A DNA stretch of 64,000 nt from assembly GCA_015680685.1 (NCBI GenBank), contig MNCI01002813.1, positions 1,451,296-1,515,295 on the forward strand, written 5' to 3'. Under the pieces are notes generated by a model. The model saw only the letters and a list, made by a program, of their open reading frames with translations, did no database searches and had not been told where the DNA came from. Below, in pieces: positions 11,940-24,199 of the stretch (position 1 is the first letter of the stretch; each line of letters opens with the position of its first letter). Position numbers and translations under genes: made by a program. This DNA is from Gnetum montanum (taxonomy: Eukaryota > Streptophyta > Gnetopsida > Gnetales > Gnetaceae).

Positions 11940-14450
11940 AGTTGGAGGCTCCCATGGAATGATGGTTCCTCATTCCATCTTGGTGCTACTGGAGGATGAG
12001 GTTGACTTGTTGTTGTCGCTATTGATGTTGGAAGTTTCAAAGCATCCAGTAGTGCTTTCATATTCTCTTTCTTGCTCTATGGATTGTAGATGATTCATGT
12101 GGCTTTGTTGGTGTTGACCAATGTAGGTATATCCCATGAGTATGGCATTGAAGGAAATAATTCTTTCATGTAAATAAACCATGCTTTGAAGGTTTTGCAT
12201 TCGATGTTAAACATCTTGACTAGGTTTTGCAAGTCCTAGTAATCATTTATTCTCCTTGTCAAGGTCTTAGGAATAGACTATTGATTAGTGAATATGCTCT
12301 TAAGAACTTCAAGCTTTACATTAGCTATCTCCAACTTTTGTTTGGTCTCTTTGTAAAGCTTGGATTTTGCATCATAAATGAGGTATAGACTAGTGACATG
12401 TTTCTCCAACTTAGTCCTTGACTTCCCCACTATTAACATTGCCAAGTTTGCATAATGGAGGTTGGCAACATCCATGTACTCTATTATCTCTTCAATTTGC
12501 AACTCCTTTAGGCAAATCTCCACCTTGTTGTATGCATTTAGTCCATCAAAAATGGGCTGACATATGTCACCTTATTGTTGAACTTGCTAGAGGGTATCAT
12601 TCATCTTTGTTTTTACCAATTGAATCTACTTTTCATTGACCTCCTTGAGTAGCCCAACTAAGTCCCTGTAGTGATTTTTCACTCGTTCAAACTTCAAGAC
12701 CTCATTTTTCCAAGTGAATACGACAATTGCAATCTTTTGGGGAAGAGCTTGAACTTCCTCCATTGAGTGATTTTAATTTTTTGCTACCAACCTCCTCAAA
12801 TCCAAGTTAACCTTGGCTAGCTGCTCCTGCTACTGGCATATGAACTCAACCATCTAGTCTTTTTGTTGCTCAACATTTCACAGGTGGTGGTTATCCTTAG
12901 TCAAGACCAAATTTTCTTTCTAAACCTATGATAGGTCCTAGTTAGTTTTGAAAGCCATGGCTTTTGACAAGGACACGTTGAAGATCATTACCTCCTTTGC
13001 ATTCTTAGCCATTTGAAGTCTCTATTCATGTTGTTAGAAAGCTTCATCTCTAGTAAGCTTAGGCTTGAGAATATCAAGGTTAGATAGACGGTCTTACAAC
13101 TTAACAACTTCAACAGCCAACCACCAGTTAGTTGTGGTGGCCTCCTCTAGCTGTGCATTGGCAATAAGCAACTTGCCTCTTATCTTGAGTAGTTATGACT
13201 ATTTTGTTGGGATTTCATCTAAAAGATCAAAGATCTAAAAAAGTAGTTTCCTAACTCCAACTAGTCTCTCCAACATCTCCTCATGTTAGGTAGTGCTCAT
13301 ATGGTTACTCCTTGATCCTTAGACACATGGATGTGCATCATGGCAACAATGTTAGGTATAGCTATAATAGGAGGATTCTGGGCTTCAACTACCTTATCAA
13401 CCACCACCTCTATTGTGATCTCCTAGCCCTTATATGATGTAACCAAGACAGTTGTCCCCTCATCTTCCTCCAACATGATGGAGAAAGCTATAGCATTCCT
13501 TGAAATCTTAGGGAATATTTATCCAAGAATAGACATTGTGACCTCCCTCGCACCTAGATTAGGTTTGGTGGATGCCTATTTCCTTTGCATGGAAAAAAGC
13601 ATGGTTGTTTTACTATCTAGCCAACTGATGGTCCTTGTGACCTCATTGAGATGGCTCATGGCTAGATGATAGAGAGAGGACTTCCCACCATCTATAGAGC
13701 CTTGTTGTTGTTGTAGCTGCTGCTCTCAAAGTTTTGTGATTCTTTTGGTAACTACAAGCACCTCTAGTGTAGTCTCTAGGGTTATAGGTGGTGGTGGTAG
13801 CTATTACTCTTTCTATAGCTTTGCTACTACCTTGTCTTTCATCATTTCTAGCCATGAAGTAATAGGAGCATGATAGATCACCTCATTGGAATAACAAGCT
13901 ATTCCTCCCATTTTGCATAGCTTGTGGATGAGACATGGAAAGGGGAGTGTCTTCCTTTCCTTTTTATTTTCCTTCAAAATTTTTTTATCTCTAGGAAAAT
14001 GAGTTGGGGAAGGTTGATTGGGACCTTCCTACTTAGAGAAGCACATGCTCAGGTAAAGAATTGACCTCACCACTAGGTTTAGGTGATAAGTTACAATTTT
14101 AAAGTATGCTCTCTCTACCGTTGTGAGAGTACTATACTCTTTGTGATCCATCCCATAACATTGCTGAATCCATTTCTTTTTAGCTTCTAGGTCCACCTAT
14201 GTTGATATCTTAGCAAGTTTGGGCCTAGTATCTAGCAATCCAAGGGCCTCTATAATGGCCTTAATAGAATAGAATATGGTTATGTCTTTAATCTTTATCA
14301 ATGCATCTGCTTCTCGATTATTCTAGAAGAGATATGTCTTTCCCATGTATCATTTTCCATTATTGAAGAGAATAAGCCACATGGGAGACCCCTATTATTG
14401 AGTGGTTGGGTGTCTGAACACTCTACCATACAAGTCATGAGCATTCATGA
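11940..14450 (-). pseudogene. Extra 3' ORF of Athila-like element B (coiled-coil, degenerate)
   Basis: This is a - strand copy of the extra ORF. Near 13880-14000 it encodes RKTLPFPCLIHKLCK, the same block as LPFSYLIQKLYK (F) and LAFPYLIRKLCK (D). A long coiled-coil-like part follows; at 12278-12523 an open stretch of 81 codons contains LKELQIEEIIEYMDVANLHY, aligning with MEELQIKDMS in F. The frame is cut by many stops. Its N-terminal side is lost at about 14450, where the D-element LTR begins, so the rest of B is displaced beyond D. No catalytic motif is seen. Confidence 0.6.
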
Positions 14451-14454
14451 GTAA

Positions 14455-15345
14455 CCAAATTGTAATCTATGGATGGATAATATAAGTATGTTAGTAGTTG
14501 ATAGTTGGTTCTTGAATTTTGTCTTCTCGTGTTAAGTTAATGAAGTGTATGAGTAGTGTGGTTTAACTCTTAGCAAGGTACATGATATCATGATGTTGTA
14601 GGCTCAAATTAATCCTAAGTATTTCCATAATGAAAATGAGAATAAAGTCTAAATCTACGTGATAACAAAAATGTAGATCTATCCTAGCCTATGGCGATAA
14701 GCATTTGCTCTTGTCTTGTTGTACATGCCCTAAGCTCATGTAATTGTCATTGAGATTACCAAGTGAATTTAGTACTAAGTGAATCAAGTGAAATCACTGC
14801 TAGGTTATCAAAAGATTACACTTAATGTTCAAAACTAGTCGTACTTATTCCACGTTACTAATGGATATGGGAAAAGTAAAGTACTTAGAAAATGTAAAGA
14901 ACTTAATCAAAGTAAAAATATTACAAAATAAAAGTAAATTAAGTGAGATGCTACAATGGTAACAAACAATCTCAATCTTTATTGGTGATCATGAATTGTG
15001 TTTAAGTAAAATCCACTCATTAAAGACTCTATACAACTATTAGTTACCACACTGTGAGCATTCACATCTAACTCTAAGTGTAACTTATGGAAAGAAACCA
15101 CAAGAATTTTGCTAAGTGTTGCACCAAAGTTGTTCCTTTGATGTGATGGCGAATTGGTATTTATATTGATGACCAAGATCCACTACATCATATCTACGAT
15201 GATGTAAGTAGGGCTACAATATCATAGATACAATATCGCATCTATTGACTATTATGATTTTATCATACCTCCATGATTGACTAGAGACTCATCCTCAAGT
15301 TAAAACAAAAGGAGAATAAAATTCCTTACTACAACACTATAGAAA
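14455..15345 (-). mobile_element. 3' LTR of element D, split from its body by element A
   Basis: The segment shares the LTR landmarks of C: an ATTACCAAGTGAAT segment at 14756-14770, a TATA-like GGTATTTATATTG at 15157-15168 (read on the - strand), and an array of ACATCATATCTACGATGATG half-palindromes at 15181-15245. That array is of the same sub-type as the one at 58543-58612, which supports membership in element D. Sequence resuming at 55047 after the A element (for example CTAAATTCACTTTGAATG) resembles the continuation seen next to the B LTR (ACTCTAACTTTGAGTG). The outer boundary near 14455 is approximate. Confidence 0.5.
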
Positions 15346-15352
15346 AAACTCA

Positions 15353-16640
15353 TGTTGTAACCTATAACCAAAATTCATTGTAACTTGGTGGAAAATTAAT
15401 GATAAACACAATTGCCTTATTTTTCCCAAGATCGAGGATTATAACCTTTACCATTGGAATTTGAGGCAATATTTTTATTATAAAATGTGAAATATATAGT
15501 TCATAGGCTAAATCTCACATGTCTTAGGTTATGGAGGCTGAAAACTGCTTCATTAGCTATGAATGCCTCATCTTCTAGGTAGGAAAAGTTGTAGTTTTCA
15601 TGTATTTAGGCTTGGGAAGGTTGAAAATGCCTTGTAAACAATCAAATTTTGGCATTTCTTAGTTTATACGTTGGCTATGGTAGCTTTATGCTAGAGCCAC
15701 CTACAAAGCTAGCATATAAAATTTAGGCTTTCATTTTTACATTGGAGGAGCTTATACAACTAGTGTAAAAAATTTGGGTCTTAAATTTTTATTTTAAAAC
15801 TTAGATTTTTACATTGGGCAACATTTCTACATTAGGAAACACATGAAGCTAGCATAAAAAGCATAAAAATTTTCAAATTTAATAAACATGTTACTAAGAG
15901 ATGCCTTCAACACATTAGAAATTTTTAGTAATCTATCAAAAATCATGGTAAAAATTTGCAGCAACAGATTAGTCACCATATAACCTATTTAAACCAAAGT
16001 TGACCACATTGAAAGGACTTTTGGCATTTAGCATTTAGCTAAACATTGAGACTTTCAACACAGTGCATATCACCATAAGTCCATAGCCATTTCATTTCCT
16101 GAGACTTTTGGCAATTTGCATTCAAGATGAACACCAAGAATTTCAGAGCACTACATAGTTACCAAGAGTCCACAACTAGTCTTCCACCTATAATGTAGAT
16201 CTAGTGATAAAGAAACCAGTGACAAGCTTAATGTGCAAAACATATGGGATCATTAAGAGTGGATCTGATTGCAGGACATATCTTACCATCTAGATTGGAT
16301 TCTAGGCATTCTTCCTTTGGCTCTTTGTGCATTAAAATTCAAAAATTTATATAATCTAAACTTTTTTTTATATGAACAATTTTATTATTCTAATAAAAAC
16401 TTTATAGTTTCATTTGCTCAAGTAAAAATTTAATTTCTATTTCTCTACATTTAGATCTAAATTTGCAATATTATTTACTCACGTTGGTAACAAATTACAA
16501 GTCCTTGGGTGATCAACAAGACTATCTAGGGTGCTTCAGATCCTTTTCTTGAGGCCCATGGATCCAAAGCTAAACTATTTCATCCTAAGATTTTCAGTCC
16601 TCTAGCATCAAAATTTTCAGCAATTACAATTTCTAGTGCT
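15353..16640 (+). mobile_element. 5' LTR of element A (Tat-like)
   Basis: A direct repeat of about 1.25 kb matches 53819-55046 in the same orientation. Shared words include CCTATAACCAAAATTCATTG-like starts, AGCTATGAATGCCTCATCTTCTA, CACATGAAGCTAGCATAAAAAGC and AAACTATTTCATCCTAAGATT. It starts TGTTGTAACC, a plausible LTR start; the other copy starts TGTCACAACC. Weak similarity continues a little further left, so the boundary may shift by tens of bases. The copies are clearly diverged and contain indels (a segment near 15880-15950 is missing from the right copy). Confidence 0.65.
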
Positions 16641-17480
16641 AGAAGGAAGGTCTCCACCCAAATTCTTCATCCAATCCTACTCTATCTTCTTACAGAGATT
16701 GATTTTGATCAGTGTTTACCTTTAAATTTTTCTTTGGTATCCTTCACAAAGCCAATGTAGCCTTGGCATCCTGCAATTTTGATTGGAAATTTCCAAAATC
16801 AACATTATCTTGCAATTTGCTCTTGCCTCTTATTCAACGTTAAAAACTAGTTTTGGGTTTTTCCTTGAAACCTAGTGTAAAAATTATAGCCTTTTAGTAA
16901 TATATCATTTTTATGCTAAGTGATAGACTTCTCCAAGTCTAGCGTATAAATTGTAGCAAGTTTGGGGAATTTGCCATTTTCACAACAAGTGCTGAACTTC
17001 ATTTTTTTAACATTTTCCTTTGGATTTCTCTAGGGACCAACATATAAACCTTTGTCTCTTTGACTCATAATTTTTTTTCAAAAAAATTTATGTTGGGCTT
17101 ATCCTTAAGGCCAATGTATTTTTTGCATTGTAGGCTATGGTTGGGTGGTCACCCAATCCTAATGTAAAAATTGGTAAACTACCCAAAACATTTTTACATC
17201 AAACTTTTCCAACTACCATTTGCAACACATACATTGTTTCTTACATACCAAAGCATAAAAGAAATTTAAAAATTAATTAATTAATTTCTACTAGTGCAAT
17301 GTACCATGATACCATTTCCATCTACATTATTGCAGTTGCAATTTCTATAATATTTCATAGGTAGAGTCCTTTTTTATGCTAAGTAGTCTCATCTACAAAG
17401 ACTTTCAATTTACAACCCAATTAAATACTTTAATGTCTTTTTGTAGGTCAACCATATTACCACTAGACCTTACCTACATG
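16641..17480 (+). other. Leader region of element A
   Basis: This non-coding AT-rich stretch lies between the LTR and the first gag-like codons. It contains several copies of a short word close to CTAG(C/T)(A/G)TAAAA (for example near 16940 and 17110) that also occurs in the A LTRs and at 24.7-25.3 kb. No open frame of note was seen. Confidence 0.45.
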
Positions 17481-19630
17481 GCCCCCAACCAAGATGGAGT
17501 TTGAGTTTATGATCCAAAGGATCCAATGGTCATAGAGCATAGACAATTGCTCACACAGAGGGGTAAGAACCTAGATGTTGCTGTAATCAATGAGGGGTTT
17601 TATAACTTTCTTTATGCCAAAATATAGGCTGGTCTACTCATACCAAATTTTGAATCTAACACTAAGCATGAGTTTGAAATCACACACCAAGATGGGAAAG
17701 AATACATCCCATCACCCTATGATAATATTTTCCTATTCAACTTCTATGCACATATGTTAATACAACTCATATAGGTTGATGAGCGAAGTGAGGAGATTAG
17801 CTTGGGTGGACATCAAGAAAAGCAAGATGAATTTGAGGTTGAACAAGAACTAGGTATCTTTATTGGAAGACTCTTCCAACAATCAGCTCTCTAAACAACT
17901 ATTCCTAGTTTTGCATCTTCTATGTCATTTGTGGAATAAGTTCCCTAATCCTCTGTATCCTCTTGTTCATCCCACAATGTTTGGGTCAACACCCATTATT
18001 ACCACACATCAATCCCAATCTATGCCTTAATCAACCTCCCTCTTCTCATCAGTGCCCTTTGCAATACAATGTTGCTCCACATGATCATCATCCATGGTGT
18101 TTACTACATCTCATCCTTTCTCCATCCTGGTGGATGCCTATATATGATTCCATACTACACAAGCCTCTCATACCCTCGTTGCTCTTTTTATCTCTCAAAT
18201 TCCAAGGCAAACATCCTTCTATTTGTTCAACCCCCTACCACCATGATTACCTAGCCTCTCCCATCATTGTCATTGCCCATCGCACAACCTCAAGCCTTTC
18301 AAATTCCTTCGTAACTATTTGTACAAAGCCCACAACTCATCAAAATGTCCCAAGGGTTAAATCAAGCCTTCCAGATAATCTAAGATCTTACCGAGGAGCT
18401 ATGCAAACTCAAGGCTTCTACCATTTAGATGATTAAAATAATGAACTTTTACAAGAATTATCCCATTATTCCTACCATCCCTAAAATAATTCTTCCTTTG
18501 GGCATTTTCATTTCCTAATTCACCAAATACAATGGTAAGGGTGATCCCAATGCATACCTCACTATCTTTTGTTTTGAGTGCTTGTTATTACAAGATTTCT
18601 CTCACACTATCATGTGCATCTTCCCTATGTTCCTCACAAGGAAAGCCTTGGATTGGTACCATGCCTTGCTTAGTGGATCCATTGCCTCATTAGAAGAATT
18701 GAATTCACAATTCATCAACTACTTTAAGTATAACTTGAAACTTGACATAACCCTTGATCAACTAATGAAAATAAAGTAGGGTTCTCTTGAACTTGTCCAG
18801 AAGTTTATTCAATAATAGAATGCTCTCCTCATTGAGATTCTTAAGCCTAGAGAAAATACTCATATTTTGGCCATTTTCAAGGGGTGATCAATGACTTTAT
18901 CAAGTTCAAACTTTATAACCTAGACTTGTGGTCCCTTAGCTAGGCTTTCTCTCAAACAAAGAACCTAGAACATGTAGCGAAAGTCAGTTATTATCCAACT
19001 TACATAGCATACAAAAACTAGCACATAAGGAAGGATAGGAATAGGGGGAAGCAAAACCATGTAGTCATGGCCATTATAGCCAAAGAAGCAAAAAATACAT
19101 AGGGGCCAAAAATGAATCAGCCAAAAGCCCCTGTTGCAACTGCTCAACCTTTAACATTGAGGGCCTCTAGCTCTAATCAACCTCAGCCTAAATTTGAGAA
19201 AAAGAATTGATCAAAATATACAAAGTTAGCCTTAAAATCATCCAAGCTCCTTGACTAGTTACTCAAAAGTGGTTGTATCTAGTATAAGCAAATGACTGAG
19301 AATGCTTGTAAGAGGCATGATCAATTTTGTGAGATTGTTAAGTAACTAACTATAGCAACCAAGGAAAATTCACAAGTGCCAAAGTATTTTAAACTAGACC
19401 AGATCTACCACTATCATCAATTGCCCGATCATGATATTGATTTCTTATTAGCCTTAAAGGGTGACTTGCAAAAGATGATAGATAATGGAAAGTTAGTGAT
19501 AGATGCTTTCAACCTAGTTAGGCCTAAAAAACAACACATGCAAGTATGCAAAGATTTGTTGAATGCAAATGATATCTCTTACACAATAGCAACATTCCAC
19601 ATTAGTAATGGCCCAAGACTTACCTAGGAG
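17480..19630 (+). pseudogene. gag region of Tat-like element A
   Basis: The retrotransposon gag domain is readable at 18527-18780. KYNGKGDPNAYL opens it, then ALDWYHALLSGSIASLEELN and YNLKLDITLDQLMKIK follow, matching the F-G-DP-HL, ALxWYxxLxxGSI and DITLxxLxxxKQ blocks of gypsy gag. Near 19385-19500, YHYHQLPDHDIDFLLALK then LQKMIDNGKL matches the spacer-zinc-knuckle region of Tat-type gag. The first half is rich in Pro, His and Ser. Stops and frameshifts are numerous, so no capsid can be made. It would have packaged element RNA in cytoplasmic particles. Confidence 0.7.
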
Positions 19631-19689
19631 CCATTTATGATTTAGGCACCTCCTTGTGATTAAAGGGGCCCTTCAACTTCATCAAGTTC

Positions 19690-21060
19690 AATGACTCCTT
19701 TTATCATAAGGATACGATCACCTATGCCTCCCAAGGAACCATTCATTAACAAAGTGCCTCCTCCCACTACCACTAATCCCATAATCCATATTGACCAATG
19801 TCCTTCTGTAGTAGGCAATGCAACAACCTCTTTGCAACTTGATAATAAGAATTCACCAACCAAGCAATGCAAGAAGCTTGCCCTAAAGCCTAAGGTGAAA
19901 GATAACAAGTAAACGAAGGCATGGAAAGAAGTGGATCCACCAAATCCCACACCTATTTCAGCCATTTCCATGAGCTCCAATGCTCAAATTTCTTCAACTA
20001 GTCAACCAAGGAAGGATCATAAACAACAAGAGAAGGGAAAGGAGGCCAAACCACAAATGCTAAAATATGAGGTTCGAATTCTAGGAAAAATGGAGAAAGT
20101 CAAGGGTAATAAGAACAAAAACAACAACAAACAATAACAAAGACTTTCTCAATGCAAGTGAAACTCTCCTTAAAGAAAAAGAATACCTTCCTAAGCTTGT
20201 ATGACCTAGTAATGACCTTCTCTACTCACCGTTAAGCCTTAGTGAAAATGTTGACTTTAATTCCCATTAGTGAAGATATTCTTGCTAATGAAAAATCAAT
20301 TTACACAATAATGGTGCCACCTTCACCTAGGGAAGAAATGAAGTCAACTATCTTAGTGTTTCGCAATAGAGAGATAAAGACAAATCCCCATGATGGAAAG
20401 ACAATGAAGGTCCCTCTATTTATAACCATAAGAGTTTGGCAATATAAAATACATAGGGTACACATTAATAATGGAGTAGAAACCAATAATATACCTTTTA
20501 CCATTGTTGAGTGGCTAGGCTTGTTAGAACACATGCAAAGCACTTCTACTTTTGCTCCTAGATCCTTGAACTAATTGCAAGTAGCAGTGAAAGATTCCAT
20601 CTCTTTAGACTTTGTAGTAGAGGAAAAATTCCCCAAATCTACCAACTTCTTAATGGTGGAAGAGACACCAAGATTCAATCTGATCTTGGGAGGTGCTAGT
20701 TAGCTCAATTACAAGTAGTTTCCTCTTCCATCCACCAAGAAATTTACCTGCCTTACAAGGGAGGTGAAATAATCATACATGGTGATAGTGTGGTCCCTTT
20801 ATTAGTCAATAACATTGACTTGGAAAAAGGGTTTGAAGTGGAGTTTCAAGAAGAAACTTCTACTATCAAGAATGAAGTCAAGAGTGGAGTCAACCAAGCT
20901 AAGGTCGAAAACAACCAAGTCATGAAGAAAGCATGGGAAGAGCTCCCATTTAATGTTTTTAGCAAGGAAAAATAGGAGTACAGGATTGTGCAAAAAAAAT
21001 CATATACTTTTCCTAGTCTTTCAAAGATTAGAAAACAATTGCATAATTGAGTAGCTCTTC
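19690..21060 (+). pseudogene. gag end and aspartic protease region of element A
   Basis: After a Pro/Ser-rich basic linker (19691-20137), the open stretch 20242-20574 contains VHINNGVETNNIPF. This aligns with the V-(L/I)-(V/I)-D-(T/S/N)-G-SSxNxL active-site block of gypsy proteases; the catalytic Asp position reads Asn. A second block, FNLILGGAS (about 20675-20700), matches the typical LILGRP-type motif that follows. Frame breaks occur after 20571. The protease would have matured gag-pol. Confidence 0.55.
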
Positions 21061-21609
21061 TACTAGCTAAACCCTATGTTAAAATTATGTGGCCTTTTTC
21101 TTTTTATTTCATAGCCTAGTTTTAACCTTTTGTTTATATGTGTCATTTTGTTTCACCATGCTTTATCTTGTTTTAGCCTTATTACATCTACTTAGCCTTG
21201 CTTGTACACATTTGCATAAGATTTATAATCTATGCCTATTTAGGATTTTTCTTTTATGCTCTCCTTTACAAACCCATGAAAATATTGTAAAAATTTAAAA
21301 CATAAAAACTCATAGAAAGTTAGCGATGACCTAATAAGACCTTAAATTGGCAATGCATAGTAGCCTTTTTTCTTATCACATTATAACTTGTTCCACCATA
21401 TTTTAGACTTTGTTTTACTTGATTACTCTACATTTACATTTTACTATAAATATTTCATTATAGCCTTTTACTTTAAGCACATAGCCTTCTTTATACAAGA
21501 AAACATAAAATAAAATAAATTTACTTACATGGCTTAGGCAACACAAGAATCTTAGAAATCAAAGGTGCATAGTATAAGCATTTATAGTGCCTAAACACTT
21601 GTGATAGAC

Positions 21610-23960
21610 TTGAGAAAATCATGAGGTATACCTGATAAAGTCATCCTTTAGTTGCTTTAACATCATAATTCTCACAACTTGGCCTTGTCCTAAAACTTCC
21701 AAGGCTATATGTGCTAAAGGTAGGACTTGGTCACTTTTGATCAATCCTCCATCATGTATCCTATACCGACAACATGTCAACACAAAAAACTATTAGAGCC
21801 AAATAGCCTAATGAAAATGAAAACCAAAAAAAAAATTAGAATGGAGCTTATGCTTGAAAAAGGTAGAAGGTGATAAGAGGATTCTGAAATAAATTATTGA
21901 TCCAATGGCCTAACATTAAGGTGTTGTTAATGTTATACTAAGCAAACTCAGGCATGTCCTAGATCTAGAATAACTTGTGCATCCTCGATGTGTAGGAATC
22001 ATCATGCTAGTTAGCTTCTACTTGAACACTAGGATAATCCATCATAAACTTGACAATGTAGCTAGTAGATCCTAATAGAAGTGCCTCTGCTATAACAATT
22101 GCATTGTTAGTGGCCAAGTGTGACCACATAATCATCCTAAAGTTCTCAAGCAAGTAGGCTAAGAACTTTTTGGTCCTAGGCCTAAACCATAGAAAGCCAC
22201 TATCAAGTATCATGTTGGAAGGTAAATTGTTTTATGTAGGCATACCTATGTGGCACAAGATCCCAACTAGTTCCATGATTATCAAGATAGGCTTTAAAAA
22301 GTCCCTACACAAGTAACAATAGAATCATTAAAATACATGATAACAATGAACAAATTTAACAACACTAAAACAAAATAACGTGTGACGTCAATGTTGCCAT
22401 ACAAAATTACATAATTATATACAAAACAACCAAACTCATTAAATTTTACCAAGAAAAAAAGCAAAATTCAGCTTGTTAACATTTTTATAAAAAACCAAGT
22501 AGCCTAAAAAACTATAATTGATGAGGAAAATTTCATAGCTAAGAAAAAAAATTCCAAAAAAATTTATTGCAAACTCTAGACAATGGGAACAAGCCTATAA
22601 TGAATTAAGACCTATTTTAACAATTCTCCAACAACTTTAATTGAATTAAAATTTCAACTTGAATTGAATGAAATTTTTGCTAGAAAGACCAGTTTATAGT
22701 GAAATAGTTGTAGTAAAGACTTTGGGAAAGGTAGAGAAAAATTTCAAAAAATTTAAAGTGCTATTAAAAACTCCTTGAAACCATGTTAATGACATTTGAA
22801 AGCCTTAGACATAACTCAAAAAACACAAAAAGGTGACCAATGCTACTAGTGTAGTCTAAGAAGCTTGCAAGCTTAAGAATTGAAACTATAATTGTACAAA
22901 GCAGCTCACATGGTCGAAAAAAATCATGAAATAATTCTAAAACAATTTTTCTAACTCTAAACAATACAAAAAAACAAAAATAAACTCAAATTCCATACAA
23001 ATGTTGTAACAATAGGCATAAAAAATTCAAATTGTGAGCTGAAATCACTTAGATTTATGAAGAAACCTAATTTGTAGTGAAATAGCTATAATAAAACCCA
23101 TGGGAAAATTGTAGAAAAAATTTAAAAAATTTCAAATCTTATGCAAAGCCATTTTACACTATCCCAGAAATCCCTAGGAGGCTGGGACATTGCCAAAAAC
23201 ATTTTCTAGGCAAGGCAAAACTATCAATTTTTCAAGGTAAAAACATGGGAAAATAAAGAAAATGCTATGCAATGGTCTATAGAAAAATCATAGAAAATTA
23301 ATCAAAACCATGAAAATAGTGATTCTACCTCTAGTGTGATCATTAAACCTTATACAACAACATCATTAAACCTTGTACAACAACCCTATGGACTCAAAAA
23401 TTGCAAATCATGTGCCATAACCTTAATAAAACATTGCAAAGTTTGGTTGTTTTTTAGCAAAAATAGGAAAAAAATGCATAGAATGGGCTGGAAAAAAAAT
23501 CAAATTTTCATAAAATAGAGCCCTAAACCAAAAATCACAATATGAATGCAACCATACAACCTAGACCTAACATTTAATACATACAAAACCAAAACTTTTC
23601 AAATGAGTAATCCTACGTTACAGAAAATGCCTCCATATTGCAACAAAAATCAGTAAAAAGAAATAGTAAAAGATGGGTACCTAGCTTTGATGGTTGAAGG
23701 GCCCTTGTTGATGGAAGGGTTAGAAAGTTGAAAGATGATCTTTGCAACCCTGTCTACATCCTCTAATGTGGGGTTTTGGTTGGATGATCCAATCCTCCTT
23801 GACATCTTGCAAAGTGGGAGAAAAATATTCAATTCTTCTACAACTACACTGCCTTTGGGTGTAGAAGAATGAAAATATGCTCTCAATTACTGAACTTTGA
23901 AGCCTAAAATAGCCAAGTCTCACTATCAAGCTCTACCTCTGCCAAAAACCAAGCTTCGGA
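21610..23960 (-). pseudogene. FCP1/NIF-like (HAD) phosphatase gene remnant, antisense inside element A
   Basis: Read on the - strand, the pieces come in the order expected of an FCP1/NIF phosphatase. About 23672-23890: an exon-like segment with TPKGSVVVEELN. About 22246-22288: LIIMELVGILCHI, at the place of the LxxxDLxGxL motif, with Glu for the catalytic Asp and Val for the second Asp. 22199-22020: FLWFRPRTKKFLAYLLENF followed by MIMWS, the RP-FL-F-V-W(S/T)S block. About 21985-21900: DMPEFA and YNINNTLML, like the W-YxxxNTLLIDD block. About 21766-21610: HDGGLIKSDQVLPLAHIALE. The gaps and GT/AG-like borders suggest introns. The copy in element E has the same order and similar words. The gene is dead here (stops). 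The family assignment is by eye and unverified. Confidence 0.5.
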
Positions 23961-24199
23961 AAATTATGTGCACAAAAATATTAATGCTTGGGCTTTCCAT
24001 GTATTTATGTATTGAAATGGGAAGTCATGACCTAGAAATGCCCCATAGGATGCTAACAAAGAAAATCATGAAAACCCCCAAAATGCTAAGATTTAAGACT
24101 TTAACAAATTTTTATGTTGGAAAGTTGTGCTTGGCTAAACATGCCATGGAAAAAGTTAAACACTTTAACCATGGGCAAGATACATCTTTGGCAGCCCAT

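Noticed and set aside
17963-18436. 157-codon open frame on the + strand
   Set aside because: Its composition (Pro, His, Ser) fits the linker part of the gag region of element A. No motif, and the real gag domain starts later at about 18527 in a recognisable frame.
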